A DNA stretch of 64,000 nucleotides from Pseudomonas brassicacearum (GTDB lineage Bacteria; Pseudomonadota; Gammaproteobacteria; Pseudomonadales; Pseudomonadaceae): NCBI RefSeq assembly GCF_000585995.1, contig NZ_CP007410.1:3437430-3501429 (forward strand), in the 5' to 3' direction. The notes under the pieces are model-generated. The model saw nothing but the letters and a program-made list of their open reading frames with translations. It was not told the DNA's origin and did not search any database. Below, one piece after another: positions 45,212-53,960 of this stretch. A program made the translations under genes and the position numbers. Within the stretch, counting starts at the first letter, position 1. Every line of letters starts with the position of its first letter.

Positions 45212-47202
45212 TCACAGTTCATAGCTCACACGCAGGCCGATTTCCCTTGGCGGGCTGTAGACCCGGGCGGTGCCGTTCAAATAGCCGACAGCGTCGTAAC
45301 GCTTGTCGGCGGCATTCTTCACGTAGGCACTGATGCCGTACTGGCCGAAGTCATAACCGGCATTGAGGTTGATCAGGCCATAGCCACTCCGGCTGTACTG
45401 GTTGGCCGAGTCCAGGTAGGTCTTGCCGACGCCATCCACCCCGCCCTGGGCCCACCAACCGGCGGGGGCGTCGTAGCGCAGACTCAGATGGCCGGTGAAG
45501 TCGGGGGCATAGGGGTTGCGATTGCCCTGGTAATCGCTGTTGCCCTCGCTGAAACGCTCGAAACGGGTCCGGTTCAGGCCCACGGAACCGACCAGCGTCC
45601 AGTGGTCGGCCAGAAGGTATTCGGCTTCCAGCTCCAACCCCGTGGAGCGCGCCGACGCCGCGTTGGTGATGTACACCACGCCCGGCTGGATCAGCTGCTG
45701 CACCTGCATGTCACGTACGTCCATCCAGTACAGGGCCGCCGAATAGCGCAGGCGCTTGTCGTCCAGCCAACCCTTGGCGCCGACTTCGTATGTCTTGACC
45801 TTTTCCGGGTCATAACCGGGGTAACCGGCGGCGCTGGAGAAGGCATTGAAGCCTCCGGCGCGGAACCCTTCGGCATAGCTGGCGTACAGGTAGGCATCCG
45901 GCTGCCACTCGTATTGCAGCGAGACCTTTGGGGTAAAGCGTTGCCACTGCTGGCTCTGGCGACTGCCGCCTTGGGGATCGATGTGCACCTTGTCCTGTTC
46001 GGCGCGTGCGCCGAGGGTCAGGGTCCAGCGTTCGGCCAGGGGCATCAGCCATTGACCAAACAACGCGCTGGTATTGCCTCCCAGTTGCACATCCGTGCGG
46101 GACAGGCTGGCAGGCAGTTTCTGTTCGTAGGACAGGTCATGGTCATCGCGATCGGCATAGACGCCGAGCAGCCACTGGCTCTCGCTCCATTGGCCTTCCA
46201 GGCGAAACTCCTGGGACAAGGTACTGAAGTGGTAATCACGGCCGACGTGAAACAGGTCGGCGGGTTGGAAATCGGTGTCTTGGCGAACCCGGTCGTAGAA
46301 GTCATTACGGGCGGTGATCGAACGCAGCTTCAAGCCAGATTCGAACTCATGCAGCACGTCCAAAGACAGGCTGCGGCCGCTGGAATGGTTCCAGCTCGAG
46401 GTGCCGGAGCGCACCTGGCGCCGAGATGAGTCCGCCGCCCCCACTGGGAACCGCCGTCGCGATAATCCTGACGGCTGTAGCGCACGTTGACGTCCGTGGC
46501 CAGCGTGGGCGTCCAGCGCAATACCAGGCGTGCACTGTGACGTTCGCGATCATCGGCCTGCCCGCCGCGCCAATCGTTGTCGATGTAGCCATCCTGCTCC
46601 AGCCACTGCCCGGCAGCCCCGACGAACAGCGTCTCCGGCACCAGTGCGGTACTGGCATCAACGCCCAGGGTTCGGCTGTCGCGACTGCCGCCACCGGCTT
46701 CGACCCGGGCGTACGGCTGGGCATCGGGCTGGCGAGTGTGGATGCTCAGCACGCCGGCTTCAGCGTTGCGGCCATACAGGGTCGACTGCGGCCCGCGCAG
46801 GATCTCGATGCGCTCCACCCCCAGCAGGTTATGGTCAAAGCCCTGCCCCATCAGGGTCGGCACGCCATCGACCAGCATCAGCATCGAGGAAGAAAACGCC
46901 GTGGGGCTGGCGGTCAGGCCGCGCACCACCGGCAGGTTGGTGCCCGACTGGCCAAATGGCTGGAAAGTAAAGCCGGGCGTGGCCCGCGCCAGGTCTTGCA
47001 AATCATGGATGCCGCCTTTGTGCAGGTCCTCGCCCGTCAGCACCGACAGACTGGCCGGAACCGTTTCCTGGGACTGTTCGATCTTGTTCGCCGTCACCGT
47101 GACCGGCGCCAACTCGGTCTGCGCCGCCACATTCACTGCCGCCCCCAGACAGTAGCCAACGCACAACGTATAACCGCTGGCTTTCAATACAGGCTTGACC
47201 AT
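45212..47202 (-). pseudogene. TonB-dependent receptor with single-base frameshift
   Basis: Read on the minus strand from the ATG at 47202 (Shine-Dalgarno GGGGAG), it encodes a signal peptide, a TonB box-like ELAPVTVTANKIEQ, and a plug with RIEILRGPQSTLYGRNAEAG. At GGSQWG the frame shifts. The rest of the barrel (AADSSRRQVRSG onward, ending LRVSYEL) continues in another frame to 45214. The switch is at a run of five G (46438-46442, C on the plus strand). One extra G would restore an open frame of 663 residues; the span of 1991 nt is one short of a multiple of three. It may be a real null allele, a phase-variable tract or a sequencing error. Confidence 0.88.
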
Positions 47203-47273
47203 CGCACTCCCCATCAATGAATCAGCGACTGCCTCGTTCTGACGATGACAGTTGAGATGCAAACATGGTATTC

Positions 47274-47292
47274 ATTAATGCGAATAGTTATC
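47274..47292. promoter_or_regulatory. Fur box in the receptor/AraC divergent promoter
   Basis: ATTAATGCGAATAGTTATC matches the Fur consensus GATAATGATAATCATTATC at 13 of 19 positions by eye. It lies in the 157-bp gap between the divergent TonB-receptor and AraC-type genes. It is the best Fur-like site in the window and ties the cluster to iron limitation. Confidence 0.6.
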
Positions 47293-47359
47293 ATGTAGTT
47301 CATATGGAATCTGGATCAATCCATATGCAAGCCAGAGTCAACCCAGGAGGACGATAAAA

Positions 47360-48325
47360 GTGGCGGCCCTACAGAAGATTTCCCAGTCGTATCGAGTTGC
47401 GCCAACGCACTCGCGGCTGATCAGCAACGACGCCTGTGGCTGGACACGCCAGCAGCTGCCGGGGGAACTGGGCGAGTGCTATTCCGAGCGCTATTTCGTC
47501 GACAACGACCTGATGGTGGTTCGCTCGCGCTACCGCCCCACGCGTAACCTGATCGAAGAAACCGTCAGCCCTCACAATCGCCACATGCTGGTCATCACGT
47601 TCGGCATGCAAGGCGACTCCGGATACAAGGGCGCCGATGGTTCGGCGGTGTCATTCCGAGCGGGCTACACCACCATCACCTCATTTCAATTGAGCCTGGG
47701 CGAGCGGTGCTACGAGGCCGGGACGACCGTATCCCAGCTCCGACTGCTGATCGGTGAAAGCATGCTCAACCGATACATCGGCGAGCAGCGCACCCGCCAG
47801 CTGCTGGGCAACGGCAATGTGCGCCAACTGGCCTTCCAGAAAACCTCGGCCACCAGCGCCAGCCACGCCACCGCCCTGGCGCGTTATCTCAACCAGGGTG
47901 CGACCGGTGCGCTGGACATGCACATCCACACCCTCAGCCTGCTGTCCGAACAACTGAAACTGCTGAGCCCGCCCACCTGCATCCAGAACCCGCAATTCAG
48001 CGCCAGCGACATCGAAAAGCTCGACCAGGCGCGGGACATCATGATCGAGCAAATGGACCAGCCGCTGACCATTCCCTACCTGTGTGCAGCCGTCGGGCTC
48101 AATGAGTTCAAGCTCAAGGAAGGCCTGCACCACCGCTTCAACTCCACACCGCACCGCATGCTGCATGAGATCCGCATGCGCAAGGCCTACACCTTGCTGG
48201 AAAGCGGTTGCCAGGTCGCGCAGGCGGCCTACAAGGTAGGCTACAAATTCCCGAATAATTTCAGCGCGGCATTCACCCGCTTCTTCGGCAAATCGCCGAA
48301 AACGGTCTTTGGCAAGCGTCGTTGA
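47360..48325 (+). CDS. AraC-family activator (PchR-like)
   Basis: A 321-residue regulator starting at GTG (47360) with a clear AGGAGG Shine-Dalgarno at 47345-47350. The N-terminal about 220 residues form the effector domain. The C-terminal about 100 residues carry two helix-turn-helix units (LTIPYLCAAVGLNEFKLKEGLHHRF and VAQAAYKVGYKFPNNFSAAFTRFFGKSP), as in PchR, the pyochelin-sensing activator. It is divergent to the receptor gene. By analogy it would sense the imported metal-ligand complex and switch on the cluster. Confidence 0.88.
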   Translation: MAALQKISQSYRVAPTHSRLISNDACGWTRQQLPGELGECYSERYFVDNDLMVVRSRYRPTRNLIEETVSPHNRHMLVITFGMQGDSGYKGADGSAVSFRAGYTTITSFQLSLGERCYEAGTTVSQLRLLIGESMLNRYIGEQRTRQLLGNGNVRQLAFQKTSATSASHATALARYLNQGATGALDMHIHTLSLLSEQLKLLSPPTCIQNPQFSASDIEKLDQARDIMIEQMDQPLTIPYLCAAVGLNEFKLKEGLHHRFNSTPHRMLHEIRMRKAYTLLESGCQVAQAAYKVGYKFPNNFSAAFTRFFGKSPKTVFGKRR

Positions 48326-48332
48326 GTTTGCC

Positions 48333-48360
48333 TTGGCGCCTGGATGATTCCAGGCGCCAA
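48333..48360 (+). terminator. Hairpin after the AraC-type gene
   Basis: A perfect 12-bp GC-rich stem (TTGGCGCCTGGA at 48333-48344, TCCAGGCGCCAA at 48349-48360) with a 4-nt loop begins 8 nt past the stop. There is no T-run, so termination may be partial or Rho-assisted. Confidence 0.6.
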
Positions 48361-48475
48361 ACCATCGCCTCCTCAGATCCCCCTTTGAATCCCCTCGATC
48401 TCGCTTCGCGCTGACTGGGGCGGCCTTCTGTCGCCTCGCCGTGAACAAACTCCAAACCGCCACTTGCGCCAACAG

Positions 48476-48490
48476 TATTATGGTATACCA
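48476..48490 (+). promoter_or_regulatory. GntR-type operator copy 1
   Basis: TATTATGGTATACCA, with the perfect palindrome TGGTATACCA at 48481-48490, lies 41 nt before the AA_synth-family gene. The core fits the T-x-GT-(3-4)-AC-x-A pattern bound by FadR-subfamily GntR proteins. The 15-mer recurs exactly at 54277 and with one mismatch at 55511. Confidence 0.75.
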
Positions 48491-48531
48491 TCATACGCAC
48501 AGACCTATTTCACCCTCCCACGGAGCAGCTC

Positions 48532-49122
48532 ATGAGTTTCGAAATTCGCAAGATCGTCAGCTATGTCGAAGAAACCTTTATTGAAGGCGGCAAGGCCACC
48601 GATAAGCCGGTGACGATGGTCGGGTTGGCGGTGGTGATGAAAAACCCTTGGCTGGGCCGCGGCTTCGTCGAAGACCTGAAGCCGGAGATCCGCGCCAATT
48701 GCTCCGACCTCGGCGCGCTGATGGTCGAACGCCTGGTGGGCATCATTGGCGGTGCGGAAAACATCGAAGCCTACGGCAAGGCCGCTGTGGTGGGCGCCGA
48801 CGGTGAAATCGAGCACGCCTCCGCCGTGATCCACACCCTGCGTTTTGGCAACCATTATCGCGAAGCGGTCAAGGCCAAGAGCTACCTGAGCTTCACCAAC
48901 AAGCGTGGCGGCCCGGGCACCTCGATCCAGATCCCAATGATGCACAAGGACGACGAAGGCCTGCGCTCGCACTACATCACCCTGGAAATGCAGATCGAAG
49001 ACGCGCCGCGCGCCGACGAAATCGTCGTGGTGCTGGGTTGCGCCGATGGCGGTCGCCTGCACCCGCGCATCGGCAACCGTTATATCGATCTGGAAGAACT
49101 GGCCGCCGAGAAGGCGCAGTAA
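48532..49122 (+). CDS. AA_synth (DUF1185) family protein
   Basis: A 196-residue protein of the family named 'amino acid synthesis' (PF06684 type). Recognisable stretches: MSFEIRKIVSYVEETFIEGG, KPVTMVGLAVVMKNPWLGRGFVEDL and a C-terminal VLGCADGGRLHPRIGN. The biochemical role is not established. It is the first gene of the catabolic locus, with Shine-Dalgarno GGAG, directly after an operator. Confidence 0.85.
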   Translation: MSFEIRKIVSYVEETFIEGGKATDKPVTMVGLAVVMKNPWLGRGFVEDLKPEIRANCSDLGALMVERLVGIIGGAENIEAYGKAAVVGADGEIEHASAVIHTLRFGNHYREAVKAKSYLSFTNKRGGPGTSIQIPMMHKDDEGLRSHYITLEMQIEDAPRADEIVVVLGCADGGRLHPRIGNRYIDLEELAAEKAQ

Positions 49123-49167
49123 TCCAGCCCGGGCCACGACAATAAAAAAGGCATGCAGGAGCGCTCC

Positions 49168-50001
49168 ATGATTCGGCTCACCGCTGAACTTACCCCGGCG
49201 GGCACCAGTTACCTGGCGACCGGCCAAGGCCAGCCCGTGGTCCTGATCCACGGCGTGGGCCTGAATAAAGAAATGTGGGGCGGCCAAGTTGTTGGCCTCG
49301 CCACGAAGTACCGCGTGATTGCCTACGACATGCTCGGCCACGGCGCCAGTCCACGCCCGGAAAGCGGCACGCCCCTGCTCGGCTATGCCGATCAGTTGCT
49401 GGAGCTGCTCGACCACCTGCAATTGCCCCAGGCGAGCGTGATCGGGTTTTCCATGGGCGGCTTGGTGGCACGGGCCTTTGCCTTGCATTACCCGCAACGC
49501 CTGCAAGGCCTGGTGGTGCTCAACAGCGTGTTCAACCGCAGCGCCGAACAGCGCGCCGGGGTCATCGCCCGCACCGCCCAAGCCGCCGAGCACGGACCTG
49601 ACGCCAACGCCGAGGCCGCCTTGTCGCGCTGGTTCAGCCGCGAATACCAGGCGGCCAACCCGGCGCAGATTGCCGCGCTGCGCCAGACCTTGGCGCAGAA
49701 CGATCCGCAAGGTTACCTGACCACCTATGAGCTGTTCGCCACCCAGGACATGTATCGCGCCGATGACCTGGGCAACATCCAGGTGCCGACGCTGATCGCC
49801 ACCGGTGAATTGGACCCGGGCTCGACGCCGGAAATGGCCCGACAGCTGGCCGAGCGAATTCCCGGCGCCACCGTTGCCGTGCTCGCCGAGCAACGGCATA
49901 TGATGCCGGTAGAATCGCCGCGCCTGGTCAACCAGGTGTTGCTGGAGTTTCTCGACACGGCAAACGCCCGACAAAATCCAATAAAGGGGATCGTTGCATG
50001 A
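49168..50001 (+). CDS. Alpha/beta-fold hydrolase
   Basis: A 277-residue hydrolase. Oxyanion HG is in LIHGVGLNKEMW; nucleophile Ser in VIGFSMGGLVA (about residue 93); acid Asp in GELDPGS; His in EQRHMMPVE. It resembles RutD and 3-oxoadipate enol-lactonase. In this locus it probably hydrolyses an ester, lactone or amide formed after ring oxygenation. The ATG at 49168 is preceded by AGGAG at 6-nt spacing, better than the ATG 15 nt upstream. ATGA overlap with the aldehyde dehydrogenase gene. Confidence 0.88.
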   Translation: MIRLTAELTPAGTSYLATGQGQPVVLIHGVGLNKEMWGGQVVGLATKYRVIAYDMLGHGASPRPESGTPLLGYADQLLELLDHLQLPQASVIGFSMGGLVARAFALHYPQRLQGLVVLNSVFNRSAEQRAGVIARTAQAAEHGPDANAEAALSRWFSREYQAANPAQIAALRQTLAQNDPQGYLTTYELFATQDMYRADDLGNIQVPTLIATGELDPGSTPEMARQLAERIPGATVAVLAEQRHMMPVESPRLVNQVLLEFLDTANARQNPIKGIVA

Positions 50002-51479
50002 CACTCGCACGTTTTTCGATGTGCATCGGCGGTGAATGGGTCGATGCCCTGTCCGGCAAAACCTTCCAAAGCCTGAACCCGGCCCTGGCGCAACCCTGGG
50101 CCGAGTTACCCGACGCCGACGAAGCCGATGTCGAGCGCGCCGTGCAGGCTGCGCAGACGGCTTTTGACAGCCCGGCCTGGCGCGGCTTGACCGCCACCGC
50201 ACGGGGTAAACTGCTGCGACGCCTGGGCGACCTCATCGCCGAAAACAAAGAACAACTGGCCCAGCTGGAAAGCCGCGACAACGGCAAGCTGATTCGCGAA
50301 ACCCGGGGCCAGGTCGGCTACCTGCCGGAATTTTTCCACTACACCGCCGGCCTGGCCGACAAGCTCGAAGGCGGCACGCTGCCGCTGGATAAGCCGGACA
50401 TGTTTGCCTACACGGTCCACGAAGCCATGGGCGTCGTCGCGGCGATCATTCCCTGGAACAGCCCGCTGTACCTGACGGCGATCAAACTGGCACCGGCGCT
50501 GGCGGCCGGCAACACCATCGTGATCAAGCCGTCGGAACACGCCTCGGCGACCATTCTCGAACTAGCGCGCCTGGCCCTGGAAGCCGGCATTCCGCCAGGG
50601 GTGGTCAACGTCGTCACCGGTTACGGCCCAAGCACCGGCGCCGCCCTCACCCGCCATCCGCTGGTGCGCAAGATCGCCTTCACCGGCGGTGCCGCCACGG
50701 CCCGGCATGTGGTGCGCAGCAGCGCCGAGAACTTCGCCAAACTATCGCTGGAACTGGGCGGTAAATCGCCGAATATTATTTTCGCCGACGCGGACCTCGA
50801 CAGCGCCATCAATGGTGCGATTGCCGGGATCTATGCGGCATCGGGCCAGAGCTGCGTGTCCGGCTCACGGCTGTTGGTGCAAGACGAAATCTACGAGGAA
50901 TTCGTCTCGCGCCTGGTCGAGCGCGCCAAACGCATCCGCATCGGCAACCCGCAGGAAGACAGCAGTGAAATGGGACCGATGGCCACCGCGCAGCAACTGG
51001 CGGTGGTCGAGGGACTGGTCGCCGATGCCATCGCCGAAGGCGCACGCCTGCGCCTGGGCGGCAAGCGTCCGCAAAACCTGGGCGAAGGCTGGTTCTACGA
51101 GCCGACCCTGTTCGAATGCGACCGCAACTCGATGAAGATCATGCAGGAAGAAGTCTTCGGGCCGGTGGCGTCGGTCATCCGGTTCAAGGACGAAGCCGAG
51201 GCCCTGGCGATTGCCAACGACTCACAGTTCGGTCTCGCCGCAGGCATCTGGACGCGCGACCTGGGCCGTGCCCATCGCCTGGCCCGGGATGTGCGCTCCG
51301 GGATCATCTGGGTCAACACCTACCGCGCGGTCTCGGCCATGGCGCCCATCGGCGGTTTCAAGAACAGCGGCTACGGACGCGAAAGCGGCATCGATTCAGT
51401 GCTGGCCTATACCGAACTGAAAACGGTGTGGATCAATCTTTCCCAGGCGCCCATGCCTGATCCGTTCGTGATGCGCTAG
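49998..51479 (+). CDS. NAD(P)+-dependent aldehyde dehydrogenase
   Basis: A 493-residue ALDH. Catalytic Cys is in ASGQSCVSGS (about residue 297), general base Glu in LSLELGGKSPN (about 262), and the NAD-binding segment is AIIPWNSPLYL...KPSEHAS. It would oxidise an aldehyde product of the pathway, such as a semialdehyde, to the acid. The substrate is not predictable from sequence alone. It lies between the hydrolase and the first flavin reductase. Confidence 0.93.
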   Translation: MTLARFSMCIGGEWVDALSGKTFQSLNPALAQPWAELPDADEADVERAVQAAQTAFDSPAWRGLTATARGKLLRRLGDLIAENKEQLAQLESRDNGKLIRETRGQVGYLPEFFHYTAGLADKLEGGTLPLDKPDMFAYTVHEAMGVVAAIIPWNSPLYLTAIKLAPALAAGNTIVIKPSEHASATILELARLALEAGIPPGVVNVVTGYGPSTGAALTRHPLVRKIAFTGGAATARHVVRSSAENFAKLSLELGGKSPNIIFADADLDSAINGAIAGIYAASGQSCVSGSRLLVQDEIYEEFVSRLVERAKRIRIGNPQEDSSEMGPMATAQQLAVVEGLVADAIAEGARLRLGGKRPQNLGEGWFYEPTLFECDRNSMKIMQEEVFGPVASVIRFKDEAEALAIANDSQFGLAAGIWTRDLGRAHRLARDVRSGIIWVNTYRAVSAMAPIGGFKNSGYGRESGIDSVLAYTELKTVWINLSQAPMPDPFVMR

Positions 51480-51491
51480 GAGTCCTGAACA

Positions 51492-51977
51492 ATGATCGAA
51501 CCCGGCATCTACAAAGAAGTCATGAGCTCCTTCCCTTCCGGCGTCACAGTGGTCACCACCCTCGACCTAGACGGGAATATCGTCGGCATCACCGCCAGCG
51601 CCTTCAGTGCGCTGTCGATCGATCCGGCGTTGGTGCTGTTCTGCCCCAACTATGCCTCCGACACCTACCCGATCCTGCGGGACAGCAAGCAGTTCGCCAT
51701 TCACCTGCTGTCGGCTGACCAGACCGCCGAAGCCTATGCGTTTGCCGGCAAAGGCAAGGACAAGGCCAAAGGCATCGACTGGCACCTCAGTGAGCTGGGT
51801 AACCCACTGCTGGGCAAGGCCACGGCCATCATCGAGTGCGAGCTGTGGCGTGAATACGACGGCGGCGATCACGCGATCATCGTCGGCGCGGTGAAGAACC
51901 TGATTCTGCCGGCGCAACCGGTGACACCGATGATCTACCACAAGGGCAAGCTGGGCCCGCTGCCTGCGCTGGCCTGA
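51492..51977 (+). CDS. Flavin reductase-like protein (HpaC/RutF family), copy 1
   Basis: A 161-residue flavin reductase domain: SFPSGVTVVTTLDLDGNIVGITASAFSALS with the FMN-binding T-A-S-A-F-S and CPNY segments, then DHAIIVGAV. It supplies reduced FMN to a partner monooxygenase using NAD(P)H. A paralog of equal length is at 59639; the two are about two-thirds identical by eye. Shine-Dalgarno AGGAG overlaps the ALDH stop. Confidence 0.92.
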   Translation: MIEPGIYKEVMSSFPSGVTVVTTLDLDGNIVGITASAFSALSIDPALVLFCPNYASDTYPILRDSKQFAIHLLSADQTAEAYAFAGKGKDKAKGIDWHLSELGNPLLGKATAIIECELWREYDGGDHAIIVGAVKNLILPAQPVTPMIYHKGKLGPLPALA

Positions 51978-51995
51978 TGGCTATATACCTCCCCC

Positions 51996-52080
51996 TGTGG
52001 GAGCGAGCTTGCTCGCGATAGCGGTGTGTCAGTCACATGGATGTTGGATGTGCTGCCCTCATCGCGAGCAAGCTCCCACA
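51996..52080. repeat. REP pair (GTGGGAGCGAGCTTGCTCGCGA type)
   Basis: TGTGGGAGCGAGCTTGCTCGCGATAGCGG with an inverted ATCGCGAGCAAGCTCCCACA. The right arm lacks 4 nt (CGCT) compared with other copies. It separates the first transcription unit of the catabolic locus from the gene at 52172. Confidence 0.85.
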
Positions 52081-52171
52081 GGTTCTTCACTTTTTCAGGG
52101 AGGGCGCATGAGCCCGGTAGCCTAGCAACTCTTTAGCCAGCCTATATCGACGATGTTGGGAGCACACAGCG

Positions 52172-52576
52172 ATGAGCACCGATAAATACGAACAAGGCCT
52201 CAAGATCCGCACCCAGGTGCTGGGCGAGGCCTACGTTAACCGTTCCATCGAGAACGCCGACGACTTCACCCGGCCCTTGCAGGAAATGGTCACCGAATAC
52301 TGCTGGGGCCATGTCTGGGGTCGCGAGGGGCTGTCGCTCAAGGAACGCAGCATGATTAACCTGGCGATGATCTCGGCGCTCAATCGCCCCCATGAACTCA
52401 AGCTGCATGTGCGCGGCGCCTTGCGTAACGGCCTGAGTCGTGAGCAAATACGCGAAATTCTGCTTCAGGTCGGTATCTATTGCGGCGTTCCCGCTGCCGT
52501 GGACAGTTTCCGGCTTGCCCGTGAAGCCTTCGCCGAAGCCGATGCCGAGGCCTCCAGTCAACCCTCGGCTGTTTGA
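52172..52576 (+). CDS. Carboxymuconolactone decarboxylase (PcaC/AhpD-fold) family protein
   Basis: A 134-residue helical protein. It resembles PcaC: FTRPLQEMVTEYCWGHVWGREGLSLKERSMINLAMISAL, then ELKLHVRGALRNGLSREQIREILLQ and CGVPAAVDSFR. There is no CxxC pair, so it is not an AhpD-type peroxidase. It may decarboxylate or isomerise a pathway intermediate. Shine-Dalgarno GGGAG precedes the ATG. Confidence 0.88.
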   Translation: MSTDKYEQGLKIRTQVLGEAYVNRSIENADDFTRPLQEMVTEYCWGHVWGREGLSLKERSMINLAMISALNRPHELKLHVRGALRNGLSREQIREILLQVGIYCGVPAAVDSFRLAREAFAEADAEASSQPSAV

Positions 52577-52636
52577 TCTGAACGTGCACGGATGTTGCCC
52601 GTTTGGCATGGACAGCCATATTACAGAGCGGACCCC

Positions 52637-53389
52637 ATGAAACGCCTGCCACTCGACGACAGCTTCAAGGTCAATCGCAACCCCGTCACCCTGCGCGAAA
52701 TCGTGCTGGATAAACTGCGAAGCGCCATCATGAATTTCCAGCTTCTGCCGGGAGATCGCCTGGTCGAACGCGACTTGTGCGATCGCCTGGGCGTGAGCCG
52801 CACGTCGGTGCGCGAAGCCTTGCGCCACCTCGAATCCGAAGGCCTGGTGGAATTCGCCGATGCCAAGGGCCCGCGGGTGGCGATCATCACCCTGGCCGAC
52901 GCCGGCGACATCTATGAATTGCGTTGCGTGCTCGAAGGCTTGATCGTCCAGCTGTTCACCCTGCGGGCCAAGGCCAAGGACATCAAGGCGCTGGAGAAAG
53001 CCCTCGAGGAAAACCGCAAGGCCCTCAAGGATGGCGAGCTGCAACAGGTCATCGATTCGGTGCAGGGCTTTTACGACGTGCTGCTCGAAGGTTCCGGCAA
53101 CCACGTCGCCGCCACCCAGCTGCGCCAGTTGCAGGCCCGCATCAGTTACCTGCGGGCGACGTCGGTGTCCCAGGAAAACCGTCGCGGCAACAGCAACCAG
53201 GAAATGGAACGCATGGTCGAGGCCATCAAGAGCGGCGATCCCCTGGCCGCCCACCAGGCGTGCGTCGATCACGTGCGCGCCGCCGCCAAGGTCGCCCTGG
53301 ATTACCTCAAGCGCCAGCAGGAAGAGACCGGCGACATCCCTGAAATCACGGCGCCCATCGCCCTGAAAGAACCGCGCATAGGTCGCTGA
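52637..53389 (+). CDS. GntR-family (FadR/FCD) transcriptional regulator
   Basis: A 250-residue repressor-type regulator. The N-terminal winged helix is at about 20-85 (KLRSAIMNFQLLPGDRLVERDLCDRLGVSRTSVREALRHLESEGLV). The C-terminal FCD helical domain (about 95-230) includes EMERMVEAIKSGDPLAAHQACVDHVRAAAKVAL. Its location and subfamily make it the probable binder of the three TGGTATACCA-type operators. The ATG at 52637 gives MKRLPLDDSFKV; an upstream extension would include non-conserved residues. Confidence 0.9.
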   Translation: MKRLPLDDSFKVNRNPVTLREIVLDKLRSAIMNFQLLPGDRLVERDLCDRLGVSRTSVREALRHLESEGLVEFADAKGPRVAIITLADAGDIYELRCVLEGLIVQLFTLRAKAKDIKALEKALEENRKALKDGELQQVIDSVQGFYDVLLEGSGNHVAATQLRQLQARISYLRATSVSQENRRGNSNQEMERMVEAIKSGDPLAAHQACVDHVRAAAKVALDYLKRQQEETGDIPEITAPIALKEPRIGR

Positions 53390-53390
53390 T

Positions 53391-53954
53391 ATGTTCAGCC
53401 CGAGCTTTTGTCCAAAGTGTGGCGGCAGTGACTTGAGTCATCGCCTGCCAGCGGGCGATACCCATGAGCGCCTGATGTGCGGCGGCTGCGGCTACATCCA
53501 TTACGTCAACCCGAAGATCATCGCCGGCTGCATCATCGAGCAGGACGGCAAATACCTGCTGTGCCAGCGCGCCATTCCACCGCGTCCCGGCACCTGGACC
53601 CTGCCGGCCGGCTTCATGGAAGGCGGCGAGACCACCGAACAGGCGGCGCTGCGGGAAGTCTGGGAAGAAACCGGCGTACACGCCGAAATCGTCTCACCCT
53701 ACTCGATTTTCAGCGTGCCGAAAATCAGCGAGGTGTACATCATCTTCCGCGCCACCGCGCTGGAAATCACCGGTCAGTTCGGCCCGGAAACCCTCGCCTG
53801 CCGGTTCTTCGCCCCCGAAGACATTCCCTGGGACAGCATCTATTACCCGGCCATCCGGCAGATCCTCGAGCGTTATATCGAAGAACGCCAGGCCGGGGTC
53901 TACGGCATCTACATCGGCAACGACGACAGCGGCAAGATCCATTTCATCCGCTGA
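53391..53954 (+). CDS. Nudix hydrolase with N-terminal zinc ribbon
   Basis: A 187-residue protein. A zinc ribbon (CPKCGG and CGGCG, residues 7-33) precedes a full Nudix box GFMEGGETTEQAALREVWEETGV. It is shorter than NudC and lacks the SQPWPFP motif, so it is not a second NAD pyrophosphatase. It starts 1 nt after the GntR stop. Hydrolysis of a nucleotide such as FAD or ADP-ribose is possible and would fit a flavin-dependent locus, but this is inferred. Confidence 0.88.
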   Translation: MFSPSFCPKCGGSDLSHRLPAGDTHERLMCGGCGYIHYVNPKIIAGCIIEQDGKYLLCQRAIPPRPGTWTLPAGFMEGGETTEQAALREVWEETGVHAEIVSPYSIFSVPKISEVYIIFRATALEITGQFGPETLACRFFAPEDIPWDSIYYPAIRQILERYIEERQAGVYGIYIGNDDSGKIHFIR

Positions 53955-53960
53955 TCGGAC

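Noticed and set aside
27744..47202. Cluster identity as thioquinolobactin (qbs) or PDTC (pdt) biosynthesis
   Set aside because: The sulfur-transfer set is shared, but the tryptophan-to-kynurenine genes needed for quinolobactin are absent, and no dipicolinate-forming enzyme is seen. The PigD/PigE-like pair is not known to me from either pathway.
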